Positions 17,389-25,919 of a stretch of DNA of 64,000 nucleotides are shown piece by piece. Numbering within the stretch: position 1 is the stretch's first letter; each line of letters opens with the position of its first letter. The stretch is from Betaproteobacteria bacterium (GTDB taxonomy: Bacteria > Pseudomonadota > Gammaproteobacteria > Burkholderiales > Usitatibacteraceae): contig JADKJU010000003.1 of the NCBI GenBank assembly GCA_016720855.1, forward strand, positions 558,001 to 622,000. Direction: 5' to 3'. The notes beneath the pieces were generated by a model. It did no database searches. It was not told the DNA's origin and saw only the letters and a list, made by a program, of their open reading frames with translations. The position numbers and the translations under genes were made by a program.

Positions 17389-17522
17389 CCGCCCGGCGGC
17401 GGGTCCTTGCCTGCCGGATTCCCGGCGCCTTCCTTCGTTTTCGGCTTGCGCGGTATCGTCCACCAAACGAGACCCACGGCGATCGCAAGTGCTGCCGTCA
17501 CCTCGAGGAACATCCAGCCCAT
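17385..17522 (-). CDS. Small single-span membrane protein (45 aa)
   Basis: Not recognised by name. From ATG 17522 the ORF encodes MGWMFLEVTAALAIAVGLVW and onward: one transmembrane helix (about residues 4-24), then a basic, Pro/Gly-rich tail (PRKPKTKEGAGNPAGKDPPPGG). The helix followed by a positive tail looks like a real microprotein rather than a shadow frame. However, the ribosome-binding site is weak, and the REP-like hairpin begins 10 bp upstream of its start, leaving little room for a promoter. Confidence 0.45.
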   Translation of the reverse strand: MGWMFLEVTAALAIAVGLVWWTIPRKPKTKEGAGNPAGKDPPPGG

Positions 17523-17531
17523 TGGCGGCCC

Positions 17532-17641
17532 TGTGAGAAATTGGTGAGGAGATGGGGTGGGGTTGCTTTGCAGCGCACAAGCTTCAGCCCGGCTGCTGCA
17601 AAGCAATCCGACCCCATTTCCTCTGACTCCATTTTCTCACA
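17532..17641. repeat. Long imperfect inverted repeat (REP-like, ATGGGGT core)
   Basis: The left arm 17532-17574 and right arm 17595-17641 are near-complementary over more than 40 bases with a few mismatches and small bulges. They share TGTGAGAAA, ATGGGGT and TTGCTTTGCAGC blocks around a 20-bp loop. It lies in the intergenic gap ahead of mltA. The same ATGGGG(A/T)C core appears in the two palindromes around the tRNA near 51.6 kb. This resembles REP sequences mobilised by RAYT (TnpA_REP) transposases, but no transposase is in the window. Confidence 0.75.
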
Positions 17642-17679
17642 GGACGGGCCGCTCAATCTCTTCCGCTATACTCGCCGCG

Positions 17680-18966
17680 ATGCCGCCCGCACTCGCTCTT
17701 CCGGCGTTGCGATTGCGCACCGCCGCCCATCTCGGCATCGCGCTCCTGGCCTGCGCCTGCGCCACACCGCCCGCGCCGGTCGCCGTGAAGCCGCCGGAAG
17801 CGCTCGTCTGCCCGCCCGCCGAGAAGCTGGTCTGCCCGCCATCGCCCGCCGCGCCCGCGATACCTGCTCCTGTCCCCGAAGTGGAGTACCGGGGCCGGCT
17901 GCAGCCGGTCTCATGGATGGACATACCCGATTGGGGGCGCGAGCCGCTGGGCGACTCGCTGCTCGCCTTTGTGCGCGGCTGCAGCGCGCTGGAGATGCTG
18001 CCGGCGTGGCAACCCGTCTGCGCCGCGGCCACGGCGCTGCCGCCGAAAAGCGCCGACCGCGACATCGCGGCTTTCTTCGAATCGCGCTTCGACCCGTATC
18101 GGGTGATCAATGCGGACGAATCCGCCTCGGGCATGGTCACGGGGTACTACGAACCCCTGCTTCGCGGCAGTCGCACGCGAACGCCCCGCTACCGCTACCC
18201 CATCTACGCGGTGCCGCAGGACCTGCTCGTGATCGACCTCTCGTCGGTATATCCGGAGCTCAAGCACAAGCGCCTTCGCGGCAGGATCGAAGGCAATCGC
18301 GTCGTCCCGTACCTGGCGCGCGGCGAAATCGACAAGGATCCCGCTCCCCTGAAGGGGCTCGAAATCGCCTGGGTGGACGATTCGGTCGAGCTCTTCTTCC
18401 TGCACATCCAGGGCTCCGGACAGGTGCAACTCGAAAACGGCGAGCGCCTGCGCGTGGGCTACGCAGACCAGAACGGATATCCGTTCCGGTCGGTGGCGAG
18501 GCTCCTCATCCAGCGCGGCGAGTTGCCGGCGGAGCGCACCTCGATGCAGGGGATCAAGGACTGGGCGCGACGCCACCCGGGCAAGGTGCAGCGCTTCATG
18601 AACGAGAACCCGAGCTTCGTCTTCTTCCGCGAGCTGCCGGGCGATCTTCCGGGGCCCATCGGAACGCTGGGCGTACCGCTCACGGCGGAACGCTCGATCG
18701 CGGTCGATCCGCGCGTGATCCCGCTTGGCGTGCCCGTGTATCTGGCCACGACCTGGCCCGGTTCGCCTCGGCCTCTCAACCGTCTCATGGTGGCCCAGGA
18801 CACGGGAGGCGCGATCAACGGCGGCGTGCGAGCCGATTTCTACTGGGGGTTCGGCGATGCCGCCGGGAACCAGGCGGGCAAGATGCGCCAGGCCGCGCGC
18901 ATGTGGGTGCTGCTTCCGAAGGGCTACACGCCGCCCGCGATCGTGCAGACCGAACCGAAGCCGTAG
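17680..18966 (+). CDS. mltA: Membrane-bound lytic murein transglycosylase A
   Basis: Outer-membrane lipoprotein that cleaves glycan strands with 1,6-anhydro-MurNAc formation. The 428-residue product has a lipobox LLAC (Cys25), a Pro-rich spacer to about 70, and the MltA core (GYYEPLLRGSR, FLHIQGSGQV). The C-terminal 3D-type segment has the catalytic aspartate D374 in QDTGGAINGG. The start is ATG 17680; a longer open frame upstream crosses the REP-like repeat. A TATACT box lies just ahead of the start. Its product, anhydro-muropeptide, is the substrate chain of AnmK encoded earlier in the window. Confidence 0.95.
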   Translation: MPPALALPALRLRTAAHLGIALLACACATPPAPVAVKPPEALVCPPAEKLVCPPSPAAPAIPAPVPEVEYRGRLQPVSWMDIPDWGREPLGDSLLAFVRGCSALEMLPAWQPVCAAATALPPKSADRDIAAFFESRFDPYRVINADESASGMVTGYYEPLLRGSRTRTPRYRYPIYAVPQDLLVIDLSSVYPELKHKRLRGRIEGNRVVPYLARGEIDKDPAPLKGLEIAWVDDSVELFFLHIQGSGQVQLENGERLRVGYADQNGYPFRSVARLLIQRGELPAERTSMQGIKDWARRHPGKVQRFMNENPSFVFFRELPGDLPGPIGTLGVPLTAERSIAVDPRVIPLGVPVYLATTWPGSPRPLNRLMVAQDTGGAINGGVRADFYWGFGDAAGNQAGKMRQAARMWVLLPKGYTPPAIVQTEPKP

Positions 18967-19009
18967 CGCCAGCGCCGCGCAGCGTGCCCGCGGCAACTCC
19001 CGGACAACC

Positions 19010-19735
19010 CTACGGCTTGCCGGCGGCCTTCGCGTCGGCGAGGCGCTTCTCGAACGCCGCAATGGGCATCGCACCGGGAACGCGTTCGCCATCCTCGAAG
19101 AAGATCGTGGGCGTACCGGTGATGCGCTTCTCCCGCCCGTAGGCGACGAGCTTGTCGATCGGGTTCTCGCAGTTCGTCGCACCGTCGGGGTCGGCGTTCT
19201 TCAGCATGAGGTCCAGCCAGGCCTTCGCCCGGTCCGGCGCGCACCACACGGCCTTCGACTTCGTCGCCGACTCGGGCGACAGGATCGGATAAAGGAAGAC
19301 GTGGATCGTCAGGTCGGTCACCCCGGCCAGGTCCTTCTCGAAGCGCTTGCAGTAGCCGCAGTTCGGGTCCTCGAAGATGGCGATGCGCCGCGAACCGTTG
19401 CCGCGGACGATCTTGATCGAGGATTCCAGCGGCAGGCTGTCGAACTTGACGGCCGAGAGCTTGCGCACGCGCGCTTCGGTCACGTTCTCCCGGGTCTTCG
19501 CGTCGATGAGCGAGCCCAGCAGGAGGAACGTGGTCTTCTCGTCGGTGTAGAAGACCTCCCCTCCCCCGGTCACCTCGATCAGGCCTGCGTACCCGGTCTT
19601 GCGGGTCGTCTCGATCTGGGCTTCCGGGAATTTCTTCTTGAGGTCGGCCTTGACTCGCTCCAGGTCCTGCGCGAAGGCGGGAAGGGCAAGAACGAGGGCC
19701 AGCATGGCCGCGGAGAGGGAGGCGAGAAGGTTCAT
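19010..19735 (-). CDS. dsbC: Thiol:disulfide interchange protein DsbC
   Basis: Periplasmic disulfide isomerase. The 241-residue precursor has a signal peptide (MNLLASLSAAMLALVLALPAFAQ). The N-terminal dimerisation domain runs to about residue 90. The thioredoxin-like domain has the active-site CGYC (Cys126-Cys129) in FEDPNCGYCKRFEKD, the cis-Pro in ITGTPTIFF and a second Cys pair (WCAPD, NCEN). It may act on LptD, which in this genome has only one possible disulfide. It is probably cotranscribed with the upstream UbiH-family genes (69 bp gap). Confidence 0.95.
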   Translation of the reverse strand: MNLLASLSAAMLALVLALPAFAQDLERVKADLKKKFPEAQIETTRKTGYAGLIEVTGGGEVFYTDEKTTFLLLGSLIDAKTRENVTEARVRKLSAVKFDSLPLESSIKIVRGNGSRRIAIFEDPNCGYCKRFEKDLAGVTDLTIHVFLYPILSPESATKSKAVWCAPDRAKAWLDLMLKNADPDGATNCENPIDKLVAYGREKRITGTPTIFFEDGERVPGAMPIAAFEKRLADAKAAGKP

Positions 19736-19804
19736 GGGGGTCTCAGGGATTCCGGGTTTGGGCCGCCACCGACCGGGGAAGTTCCCGGGGTTGGAGCCGG
19801 GCGA

Positions 19805-20970
19805 TTATCGCATTGCGTGGGAAGAAAGGGCCCGCGTGGCCCAGGGGGCTGCGTCCACTGCCCTCAACCCCGCGTTTCGCACCGCGCCGGCGAAGGCGGA
19901 ATCGATCCCGAAAAGCCACTCCAGGCGGTCGGTGACGAACTGCATCGCGTCCACGTCGGCCCGCCTCGCCCGTTCGTGGCGGCGAAGGAGCGCGAGATCT
20001 CCCGGGCGCTCCAGGAACGAGCGCGATCCCAGGGTGCCCGCGAGGCTGGCCGCATCCTGGAATCCCAGGTTCACGCCCTGGCCTGCAAGCGGGTGCACGC
20101 CGTGCGCGGCATCCCCGATGAGCACGGCACCGGGCACCGCGATGCGCGGCACGCGAATGAGCCGCAGCGGAAATCGCGCGACCGCGGAATCGAGCGCGAG
20201 TTCGCCCAGGGCCGCACCCCCGCGTCGCGAACGCGGCGGGAAAAGTCCTCCGGATCCAGCGCGGCGAGTTCGTCGGCCAGGCCGTCGCGCGCGGACCACA
20301 CGAGGGAGATGCGGTCGCCGGGCAGCGGCAGCCAAGCGAGGATGCCGTCGGCCCGGAACCACTGCCGGGCCACTCCTGCGTGCGGCTTCTCGCATCGAAA
20401 ATGGGCCACGACCGCCGTCTCGCGGTATCGCTTGGCCTGCGAGGCGAGCCCGAGTTCGCCCCGCACCCACGAATCCGCACCATCCGCACCCACCAGAAGG
20501 TCCGCTCCCGAAGACGATCCGTCCTCGAGAACAGCCTCGGCGCCCCGCGAGTGCGTCGAGATCGAGCGAAGCCGGATGCCGCACGATAGCGAGCAACCGC
20601 GTTGGAGCGCGGCCTCTTCGATCGCGCGCGACAGGCGGTTGCCCTCGGCGATCCAGGCAAGCGCCCGACCTCCAGCCGGCGCGAATTCGAGCCGGCTCCT
20701 GCCGTCGTCGCCGAAGATCTCCATGCGCGTGACGGCGGCGATCCGGTCGGCCGGCATCCGGCGCCACGCATCGATCTGCCGCAGGAAGGTGCGCGTCCCC
20801 TCGCTCAGCGCGAAGACGCGGATGTCGCAAGACTCCGGGTCCGATGCCGGGCGGGGCGGACCGCTTTCGAGAACGCGGACCTCGTCGCCGCAGGCGGCCG
20901 CGAACGCGAGTCCCACGGCGCCGCCTCCCACGACGAGGATCCGGCCACGGCCGGCGACATGATTCTTCAT
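19805..20970 (-). pseudogene. UbiH-family FAD monooxygenase, frameshifted
   Basis: The N-terminal part (from ATG 20970, MKNHVAGRGRILVVGGGAVG) has the FAD dinucleotide motif, the DG motif (GADGADSWVRG) and ends in frame near VRDAG. The C-terminal part, with GDAAHGVHPLAGQGVNLGFQD, lies in another frame. Joining them needs one extra G in a run of five (C-run at 20217-20221 on the plus strand), which gives 388 residues, the normal UbiH-family length. The match at the joint is exact, so this is either a homopolymer error in the assembly or a recent inactivation. If intact it would hydroxylate a ubiquinone precursor next to its paralogue upstream. Confidence 0.85.
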
Positions 20971-20983
20971 CGGCGCGTGCGGT

Positions 20984-22129
20984 TCACCGGGACGTCGCCC
21001 CATGGATCATCCGGTCCGCCAGCCATCGACGCGCGGGCGGAATGATGTCGAGCACCGAAAGGGCGAGCCCGCGTCCCAAAGTCGGCAAGCGGCGCTCGTC
21101 CATGAACGCGCCCACGAGGAAGTCGGTGAACGCGACGCCTCGCCCTGCGTCGCGGCGGCGCGAGTGACGGTAGGCCTCGAGCACGGCGCAATCGCCCGGA
21201 TCCGGCGCGCCCCCGGCCGCCAGGATCGCCACGAGCGAGGCGGCATCGCGCAAGCCGACATTGAGCCCCTGCCCGGCAATGGGGTGCATCGCCTGCGCCG
21301 CGTTGCCCGCGATCACCGTGCGAAGCGCGATCGTGGAATTGATGGTCCTGAGCCTCAGCGGGAATGCGGCCCGCGGCCCCGCCCCGACGAACCGCCCTGC
21401 GCGGTCGCCGAAATGCGCCTGCAATCGCGCCAGGAACTGCGCGTCCTCCAGCGCGAGGATGCGTTCCGCCTCGGCCGGCGCCGCGGTCCACACGAGGGCA
21501 TAGCGCTCCCCCACGGGCAGCAGCGCCACCGGCCCCTGCGGCGTGAAGCGCTCGTAGGCGCGGCCGCGGTGCGGCCGGTCGGTGTGCACCGGCCCGGTGA
21601 TCGCGACCTGTCCGTAATCCTTCTCCGAATAGGCCAGCCCAGGGATTCGCCGCGCGTTGGCGCCGCCGTCGGCCAGCACGAGCAGCCGCGCTTCCAGGCG
21701 CTTTCCGTTGGCAAGGCGAAGCTTCGCCGACTGCGCATCCAGCTCGATCGCCTCGCACGGTGTCCCCCACGAAACGCTGGCGCCCAGCGCGACGAGTCGC
21801 GCCTCGAGCTCTTCCTCGAGCGCGGCGTACGCCACCGTGTACCCCAGGGCGGCCAACCCCTGGTCCGCTGCCGTGATGAGCGTGCGGCCCGGGCCGCCCT
21901 TCTGCGAGACGTGGATGTCCGCGATGGGCGTGACGCCGGCCGAGGGCCAACCGCCCGCCTCCTCGAGCAGCTCGCGGCTCGCCTGCGAAAGGGCGAGCGT
22001 ACGAGTATCGCGCGACGGGGCGCTGCGGGCCTCGAGGACGCGAACCTGGCGCCCTGCGGGAACGAGTAGGGCCGCGAGCGCAGCGCCGACCGGCCCTGCA
22101 CCCACGATGGCGACATCCACGCGATCCAT
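20984..22129 (-). CDS. ubiH: UbiH/UbiF-family ubiquinone biosynthesis monooxygenase
   Basis: FAD-dependent aromatic hydroxylase of ubiquinone synthesis. The 381-residue protein has VDVAIVGAGPVGAALAALL (FAD ADP-binding fold), the DG-type segment VLADGGANARRIPG (a Gly follows where many members have Ala) and IAGNAAQAMHPIAGQGLNVGLRD in place of the usual GDAAH. Which ring position it modifies cannot be told from sequence. Two ATGs in tandem (22132, 22129); either could start. It lies between pepP (19 bp) and the frameshifted paralogue (13 bp). Confidence 0.9.
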   Translation of the reverse strand: MDRVDVAIVGAGPVGAALAALLVPAGRQVRVLEARSAPSRDTRTLALSQASRELLEEAGGWPSAGVTPIADIHVSQKGGPGRTLITAADQGLAALGYTVAYAALEEELEARLVALGASVSWGTPCEAIELDAQSAKLRLANGKRLEARLLVLADGGANARRIPGLAYSEKDYGQVAITGPVHTDRPHRGRAYERFTPQGPVALLPVGERYALVWTAAPAEAERILALEDAQFLARLQAHFGDRAGRFVGAGPRAAFPLRLRTINSTIALRTVIAGNAAQAMHPIAGQGLNVGLRDAASLVAILAAGGAPDPGDCAVLEAYRHSRRRDAGRGVAFTDFLVGAFMDERRLPTLGRGLALSVLDIIPPARRWLADRMIHGATSR

Positions 22130-22148
22130 CATGCCCGGCGCCCGCGCG

Positions 22149-23465
22149 CTAGCCTCGGACCGCGGCCTCGACGTCGGTCACGCGCTTGGGACAGCCGGCG
22201 GTGAGGACATCGCGGCCCTTCGCGGTGACGAGGATGTCGTCCTCGATGCGAACGCCGATGTTCCAGAATGGCTTCGGCACGTTGTCGGCCGGGCGGATAT
22301 AGCACCCCGGCTCCACCGTGAGGACCATCCCCGGCTTGAGCTTCCTCCACTTGCCCTTCTGCATGTACACGCCGGCATCGTGAACATCGAGACCCAGCCA
22401 GTGGCCGGTGCGGTGCATGTAGAACTGCTTGTACGACTCGTCGGCAAGCACCTTGTCCACGCTGCCCTTGCAGAGCTTCATGTCGATGAAGCCGCGCACC
22501 AGCACGCGCGTGGCGGCGTCGTGGTAGTCGACGAAGGCCGCACCCGGCTTCACGGCCTTGATGGCGGCTTCCTGCGCGGCCAGCACCAGCTCGTACACGT
22601 CCTTCTGCGCAGCGGTGAACTGTCCATCCACCGGGAAGGTACGCGTGATGTCGGCGGCATAGCTGTCGAGTTCGCAACCGGCGTCGATCAGCATCAGGTC
22701 GCCCTTGCGCAGCTCGGCCGTGTTCTCGCGGTAGTGCAGCACGCAGGCGTTGGCGCCCGTCGCGACGATGGATCCGTACGCGGCCGATCGCGCCCCGTTG
22801 CGGCAGAACTCGTGCAGGATCTCCGCCTCGATCTCGTATTCGCGCCGACCCGGCGAGGCGGCGCACATCGCGCGCACATGGGCGTCCCCGGAAATTTCCG
22901 CGGCGCGGCGCATGATCGCGATCTCGCTCGCATCCTTGAAGAGGCGCATCTCGTTCACTGCTGCGCGCACGTCGCGGATCTCGGCCGGGGCCGAGACGCC
23001 CGTGCGCACTTTCGCGCGAACTGCATTGAGCCACCCGGTCACGCGCGCGTCCCACGCGGGATCGGCGCCTACCGGCGTATGGATCACCGGCTGGTCGGCG
23101 ATGAGCTCCGGAATGCTCGTGTCCAGGTCCGCGATCGGGTAAGCGCCATCGAAGCCGAACGCCTGCTTCGCGAGTTCCGGGCCGAATCGGAACCCGTCCC
23201 AGATTTCGCGTTCGAGGTTCTTCTCGCGGCAGAAAAGCAACTCGCGTGGCTTCTTGCCGAGCACGATGACGAGGACGGCCTCGGGCTCGCGAAAGCCCGT
23301 GAGGTAGTAGAAGCCGCTGTCCCATCGGTAGTCGTAGTGGGAATCGGCGTTGCGCGTTCGCTCCGGCGCGGTGGGCAGGATCACCACGCCTTCGCGCAGC
23401 CCGCGGGCGAGGCTTGCGCGGCGACTGCGGAACGGCTTGATGCGGTGGGGGTTGTCGAGCTTCAT
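22149..23465 (-). CDS. pepP: Xaa-Pro aminopeptidase
   Basis: Pita-bread-fold metallopeptidase (M24B) that removes the N-terminal residue ahead of proline. The 438-residue protein has an N-terminal aminopeptidase P domain (to about 170). The five dinuclear metal ligands are in IDAGCEL (Asp), YAADITRTFP (Asp), HRTGHWLGLDVHD (His), TVEPGCYI (Glu) and RIEDDILV (Glu). It is the first of pepP-ubiH-ubiH-like; pepP next to ubiH is an old, widely kept arrangement. Confidence 0.96.
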   Translation of the reverse strand: MKLDNPHRIKPFRSRRASLARGLREGVVILPTAPERTRNADSHYDYRWDSGFYYLTGFREPEAVLVIVLGKKPRELLFCREKNLEREIWDGFRFGPELAKQAFGFDGAYPIADLDTSIPELIADQPVIHTPVGADPAWDARVTGWLNAVRAKVRTGVSAPAEIRDVRAAVNEMRLFKDASEIAIMRRAAEISGDAHVRAMCAASPGRREYEIEAEILHEFCRNGARSAAYGSIVATGANACVLHYRENTAELRKGDLMLIDAGCELDSYAADITRTFPVDGQFTAAQKDVYELVLAAQEAAIKAVKPGAAFVDYHDAATRVLVRGFIDMKLCKGSVDKVLADESYKQFYMHRTGHWLGLDVHDAGVYMQKGKWRKLKPGMVLTVEPGCYIRPADNVPKPFWNIGVRIEDDILVTAKGRDVLTAGCPKRVTDVEAAVRG

Positions 23466-23513
23466 GGGAGATCCCGATGGGCTGCGCGCCAGGGCGCCGC
23501 GAGGCCGCCGATT

Positions 23514-24149
23514 CTACCGGGATTCGTGGGGGCGGGCCGCGTGGGCGCGCATGAGTCCGGCGAGCGATTCCTGTCCTTCGGCCTCGAGCGCGGCCGCCAC
23601 GCCTTCCACGTCCTCCGGGCGGCGGTTCTGCGAGAGCTTGAACTTGCCCTCCAGCCGATCGACCGCGATCTCGAACGCCACGATCGCCTCGAGGAGCTTC
23701 GGCGTGTAATCGGCCGGCAGACTCTCCATGCGCCAGGGCGATTGCCGGTCATCCTCGTACGTCCGCGACAGGCGGTCGAGCAGCGGCGCGAGGTCCTGCG
23801 GCGCCAGCAATCGGGCGGTGCCGTGCGCGTGCACGACGGCGTAGTTCCACGTCGGAACGCTCGGGTGGTTCGCGTACCAGCCGGGCGAGACGTAGGCGTG
23901 GGGCCCTTCGAAGATCACGAGCACCTCCCCTGCCGCCTCGAGCTCTTGCCAGTGCGCATTCGCGCGGGCCACGTGTCCGAGCAGGCGAAGGCGCCCGTCC
24001 GCGCCGCGCTCCGGCAGGAAGGGAATGTGGCTCACGGAGAAGCCCGCGGGTCCCGCGGAAACAAGGGCGCCGAATGCATGCGCCTCGACGAAGCGCTCGA
24101 GCGTCTCGCGATCGTCGATGCGGAAATGGCGGGGGACGTAGAACGTCAT
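23514..24149 (-). CDS. PaiB-type FMN-binding protein
   Basis: Split-barrel flavin-binding family named after B. subtilis PaiB, where it acts as a negative regulator of sporulation and protease genes; its role in proteobacteria is unclear. The 211-residue protein starts MTFYVPRHFRIDDR and has SHIPFLPERG, GHVARANAHW, FEGPHAYVSPGWY, VPTWNYAVVHAHG and GKFKLSQNR, all hallmark segments. The start overlaps the murU stop by 4 bp, tying it to the amgK-murU operon. A large upstream extension of the frame is shadow. Confidence 0.9.
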   Translation of the reverse strand: MTFYVPRHFRIDDRETLERFVEAHAFGALVSAGPAGFSVSHIPFLPERGADGRLRLLGHVARANAHWQELEAAGEVLVIFEGPHAYVSPGWYANHPSVPTWNYAVVHAHGTARLLAPQDLAPLLDRLSRTYEDDRQSPWRMESLPADYTPKLLEAIVAFEIAVDRLEGKFKLSQNRRPEDVEGVAAALEAEGQESLAGLMRAHAARPHESR

Positions 24150-24835
24150 CGCGAAAGCCTCCTGTCGAGATCTGCCAGTTGCGCGGGCGTGCCCAGATTC
24201 TCCCACGCGCCCGCGAAGCGCTCGCCCGTGACGCGCCCCTCGTCGATGAACCGGTACGCCCACGGAAAGAGTGCCAGGCGCGTGCCGGACGCAAGGCCCG
24301 AAAAAAGCGCCGGGTGGAATACCGCGATGTTCGCGTAGGTGAGGAGCGGCCCGTCCCGGCGCACCCGTTCGCCGGCAAGGCCCATGTCCCCCGCCGGATG
24401 GTACGGCGGATTGTCCACGAGCACGAAGTGCGCCGCATGGCGGGCCGGGTCCTTCGCGATCGCCTCGGCCACGCTCGCCAGCCGCGAGTAGTCGTATTCC
24501 GTGTAGATGTCGCCGCTCACGACCACGAACGGATCCGGGCCGAGCAGGTCGAGCGCCTTCACGATGCCGCCCGCCGTCTCGAGCGCGGTGCCTTCGCGCG
24601 ACCACGAGATGCGTACGCCCCAGCGCGACCCGTCTCCCACCGCAGCCTCCAGCTCCCCGCCCAGGTACGCGTGGTTGGCGACGATGCGGCGGATGCCCGC
24701 CGCGGCCAGGCGTTCGAGTTGCCAGCCGATGAGGGGCTTGCCGCCGACCGGAAGCAGGGGCTTGGGCACCGCGTCCGTGAGCGGCCGCATGCGCTCGCCG
24801 CGGCCCGCCGCGAGGATGAACGCCGGGGGCATCAT
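24146..24835 (-). CDS. murU: N-acetylmuramate alpha-1-phosphate uridylyltransferase
   Basis: Makes UDP-MurNAc from MurNAc-1-P and UTP, bypassing de novo synthesis during wall recycling, in concert with AmgK. The 229-residue nucleotidyltransferase has the signature FILAAGRGERMRPLTDAVPKPLLPVGGKPLI, the metal-binding VVVSGDIY and a GAWENLGTP end. Two start ATGs lie side by side (24835, 24832). It is placed between amgK (16 bp) and the PaiB gene (4 bp overlap). The amgK-murU pair next to lptD matches Pseudomonas putida, where the fosfomycin-resistance recycling route was worked out. Confidence 0.92.
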   Translation of the reverse strand: MMPPAFILAAGRGERMRPLTDAVPKPLLPVGGKPLIGWQLERLAAAGIRRIVANHAYLGGELEAAVGDGSRWGVRISWSREGTALETAGGIVKALDLLGPDPFVVVSGDIYTEYDYSRLASVAEAIAKDPARHAAHFVLVDNPPYHPAGDMGLAGERVRRDGPLLTYANIAVFHPALFSGLASGTRLALFPWAYRFIDEGRVTGERFAGAWENLGTPAQLADLDRRLSR

Positions 24836-24851
24836 CGCGGCGTCTTCGGGG

Positions 24852-25847
24852 TCATCGGGGTTCGCCGCCGGCGTGCGCGCCCGCGCCTTCGAGCCGGTCC
24901 AGCAGCCTCGCAAGGGGCGCGAGCTCGCGGTATCGCGCGCATGCGTGGCGCACGTAACCGGCGAAGCGCGGCGTGTCGTCGAGATAGCCGGGCTTGCCGT
25001 CGCGATAGTGGATGCGCGCGAAGATCCCCATCACCTTGAGGTGACGCTGCAGGCCCATCCACTCGACATTCCGCCAGAAATCGGCAAAGTCGGCGCGAAC
25101 GGGCAGGCCGCGCTTCCTCGCCGCCTCCCAGTAGCGCACTGTCCCGTCGAGGACGCGCTCCTCGTCCCAGCTCACGAAGGCGTCGCGGTAGAGCGAAGCG
25201 ACGTCGTAGCTGATCGGCCCCATCACGGCGTCCTGGAAGTCGAGCACTCCCGGGTTGGGCTCCGACACCATGAGGTTCCTGGGCATGAAGTCGCGGTGCA
25301 CGAAGACCTGCGGCTCGGCGAGGTTGGACGCAAGAATGCGCCGGAAGACATTGTCCAGATCCTCTCGCGCCGGCGCATCGAGCGTGACACCCAGGTGCCG
25401 TGCGACGTACCAGTCCGGGAAGAGCGAAAGCTCGCGGCGAAGCAGCGTCTCGTCGTAGGACGGCAACTCCCCCTCGCGGCTGGCCGCCTGCCAGTCGAGC
25501 AGCGTCGCGATGGCGTCGCCGAAAAGCCGGTCGGTGTTGCCGCTGTCGAAAGCCTGCAGGTAAGTCTGCCGGCCCAGGTCGGTGAGCAGGAGAAAGCCCT
25601 GCGCGAGGTCCGCCGCGATGATCTCCGGCACGTGCATGCCGGCCGCGCGCATGAGGGCGGCGACCTTCACGAAACTCCGGCAATCCTCGCGTTCGGGCGG
25701 CGCGTCCATCGCGACCCACGTGCGATCCTCCGAGAAGACGCGAAAGTAGCGGCGAAAGCTCGCGTCGGCGCTGGCCGGTTCGCGCGTGTACGCGCGCCCG
25801 CCGAGGGCGTCACGAAGCCAGGCGTCGAGCGCCTCGAGGCGGTCCAT
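24852..25847 (-). CDS. amgK: N-acetylmuramate/N-acetylglucosamine kinase
   Basis: Anomeric sugar kinase producing MurNAc-1-P for MurU. The 331-residue aminoglycoside-phosphotransferase fold has the catalytic HRDFMPRNLM (Asp in the Brenner motif) and the metal-binding DFQDAVMGP, with an N-terminal ATP-lobe to about 110. The start is ATG 25847, because the much longer upstream frame runs antisense through lptD. It is divergent from lptD with 72 bp between them. Confidence 0.92.
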   Translation of the reverse strand: MDRLEALDAWLRDALGGRAYTREPASADASFRRYFRVFSEDRTWVAMDAPPEREDCRSFVKVAALMRAAGMHVPEIIAADLAQGFLLLTDLGRQTYLQAFDSGNTDRLFGDAIATLLDWQAASREGELPSYDETLLRRELSLFPDWYVARHLGVTLDAPAREDLDNVFRRILASNLAEPQVFVHRDFMPRNLMVSEPNPGVLDFQDAVMGPISYDVASLYRDAFVSWDEERVLDGTVRYWEAARKRGLPVRADFADFWRNVEWMGLQRHLKVMGIFARIHYRDGKPGYLDDTPRFAGYVRHACARYRELAPLARLLDRLEGAGAHAGGEPR

Positions 25848-25919
25848 GGGGAGTGAAGCGCAGGGTCTTTCGCGTGTATTCTTGCCGATTCTAGCATCGC
25901 GCCGCCCCCCTCTTCCCCG

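Noticed and set aside
21657..24338. 893-codon plus-strand frame opposite ubiH, pepP and the PaiB gene
   Set aside because: Every part lies antisense to a well-supported gene; composition is Arg/His/Ala-rich without domains or signals.
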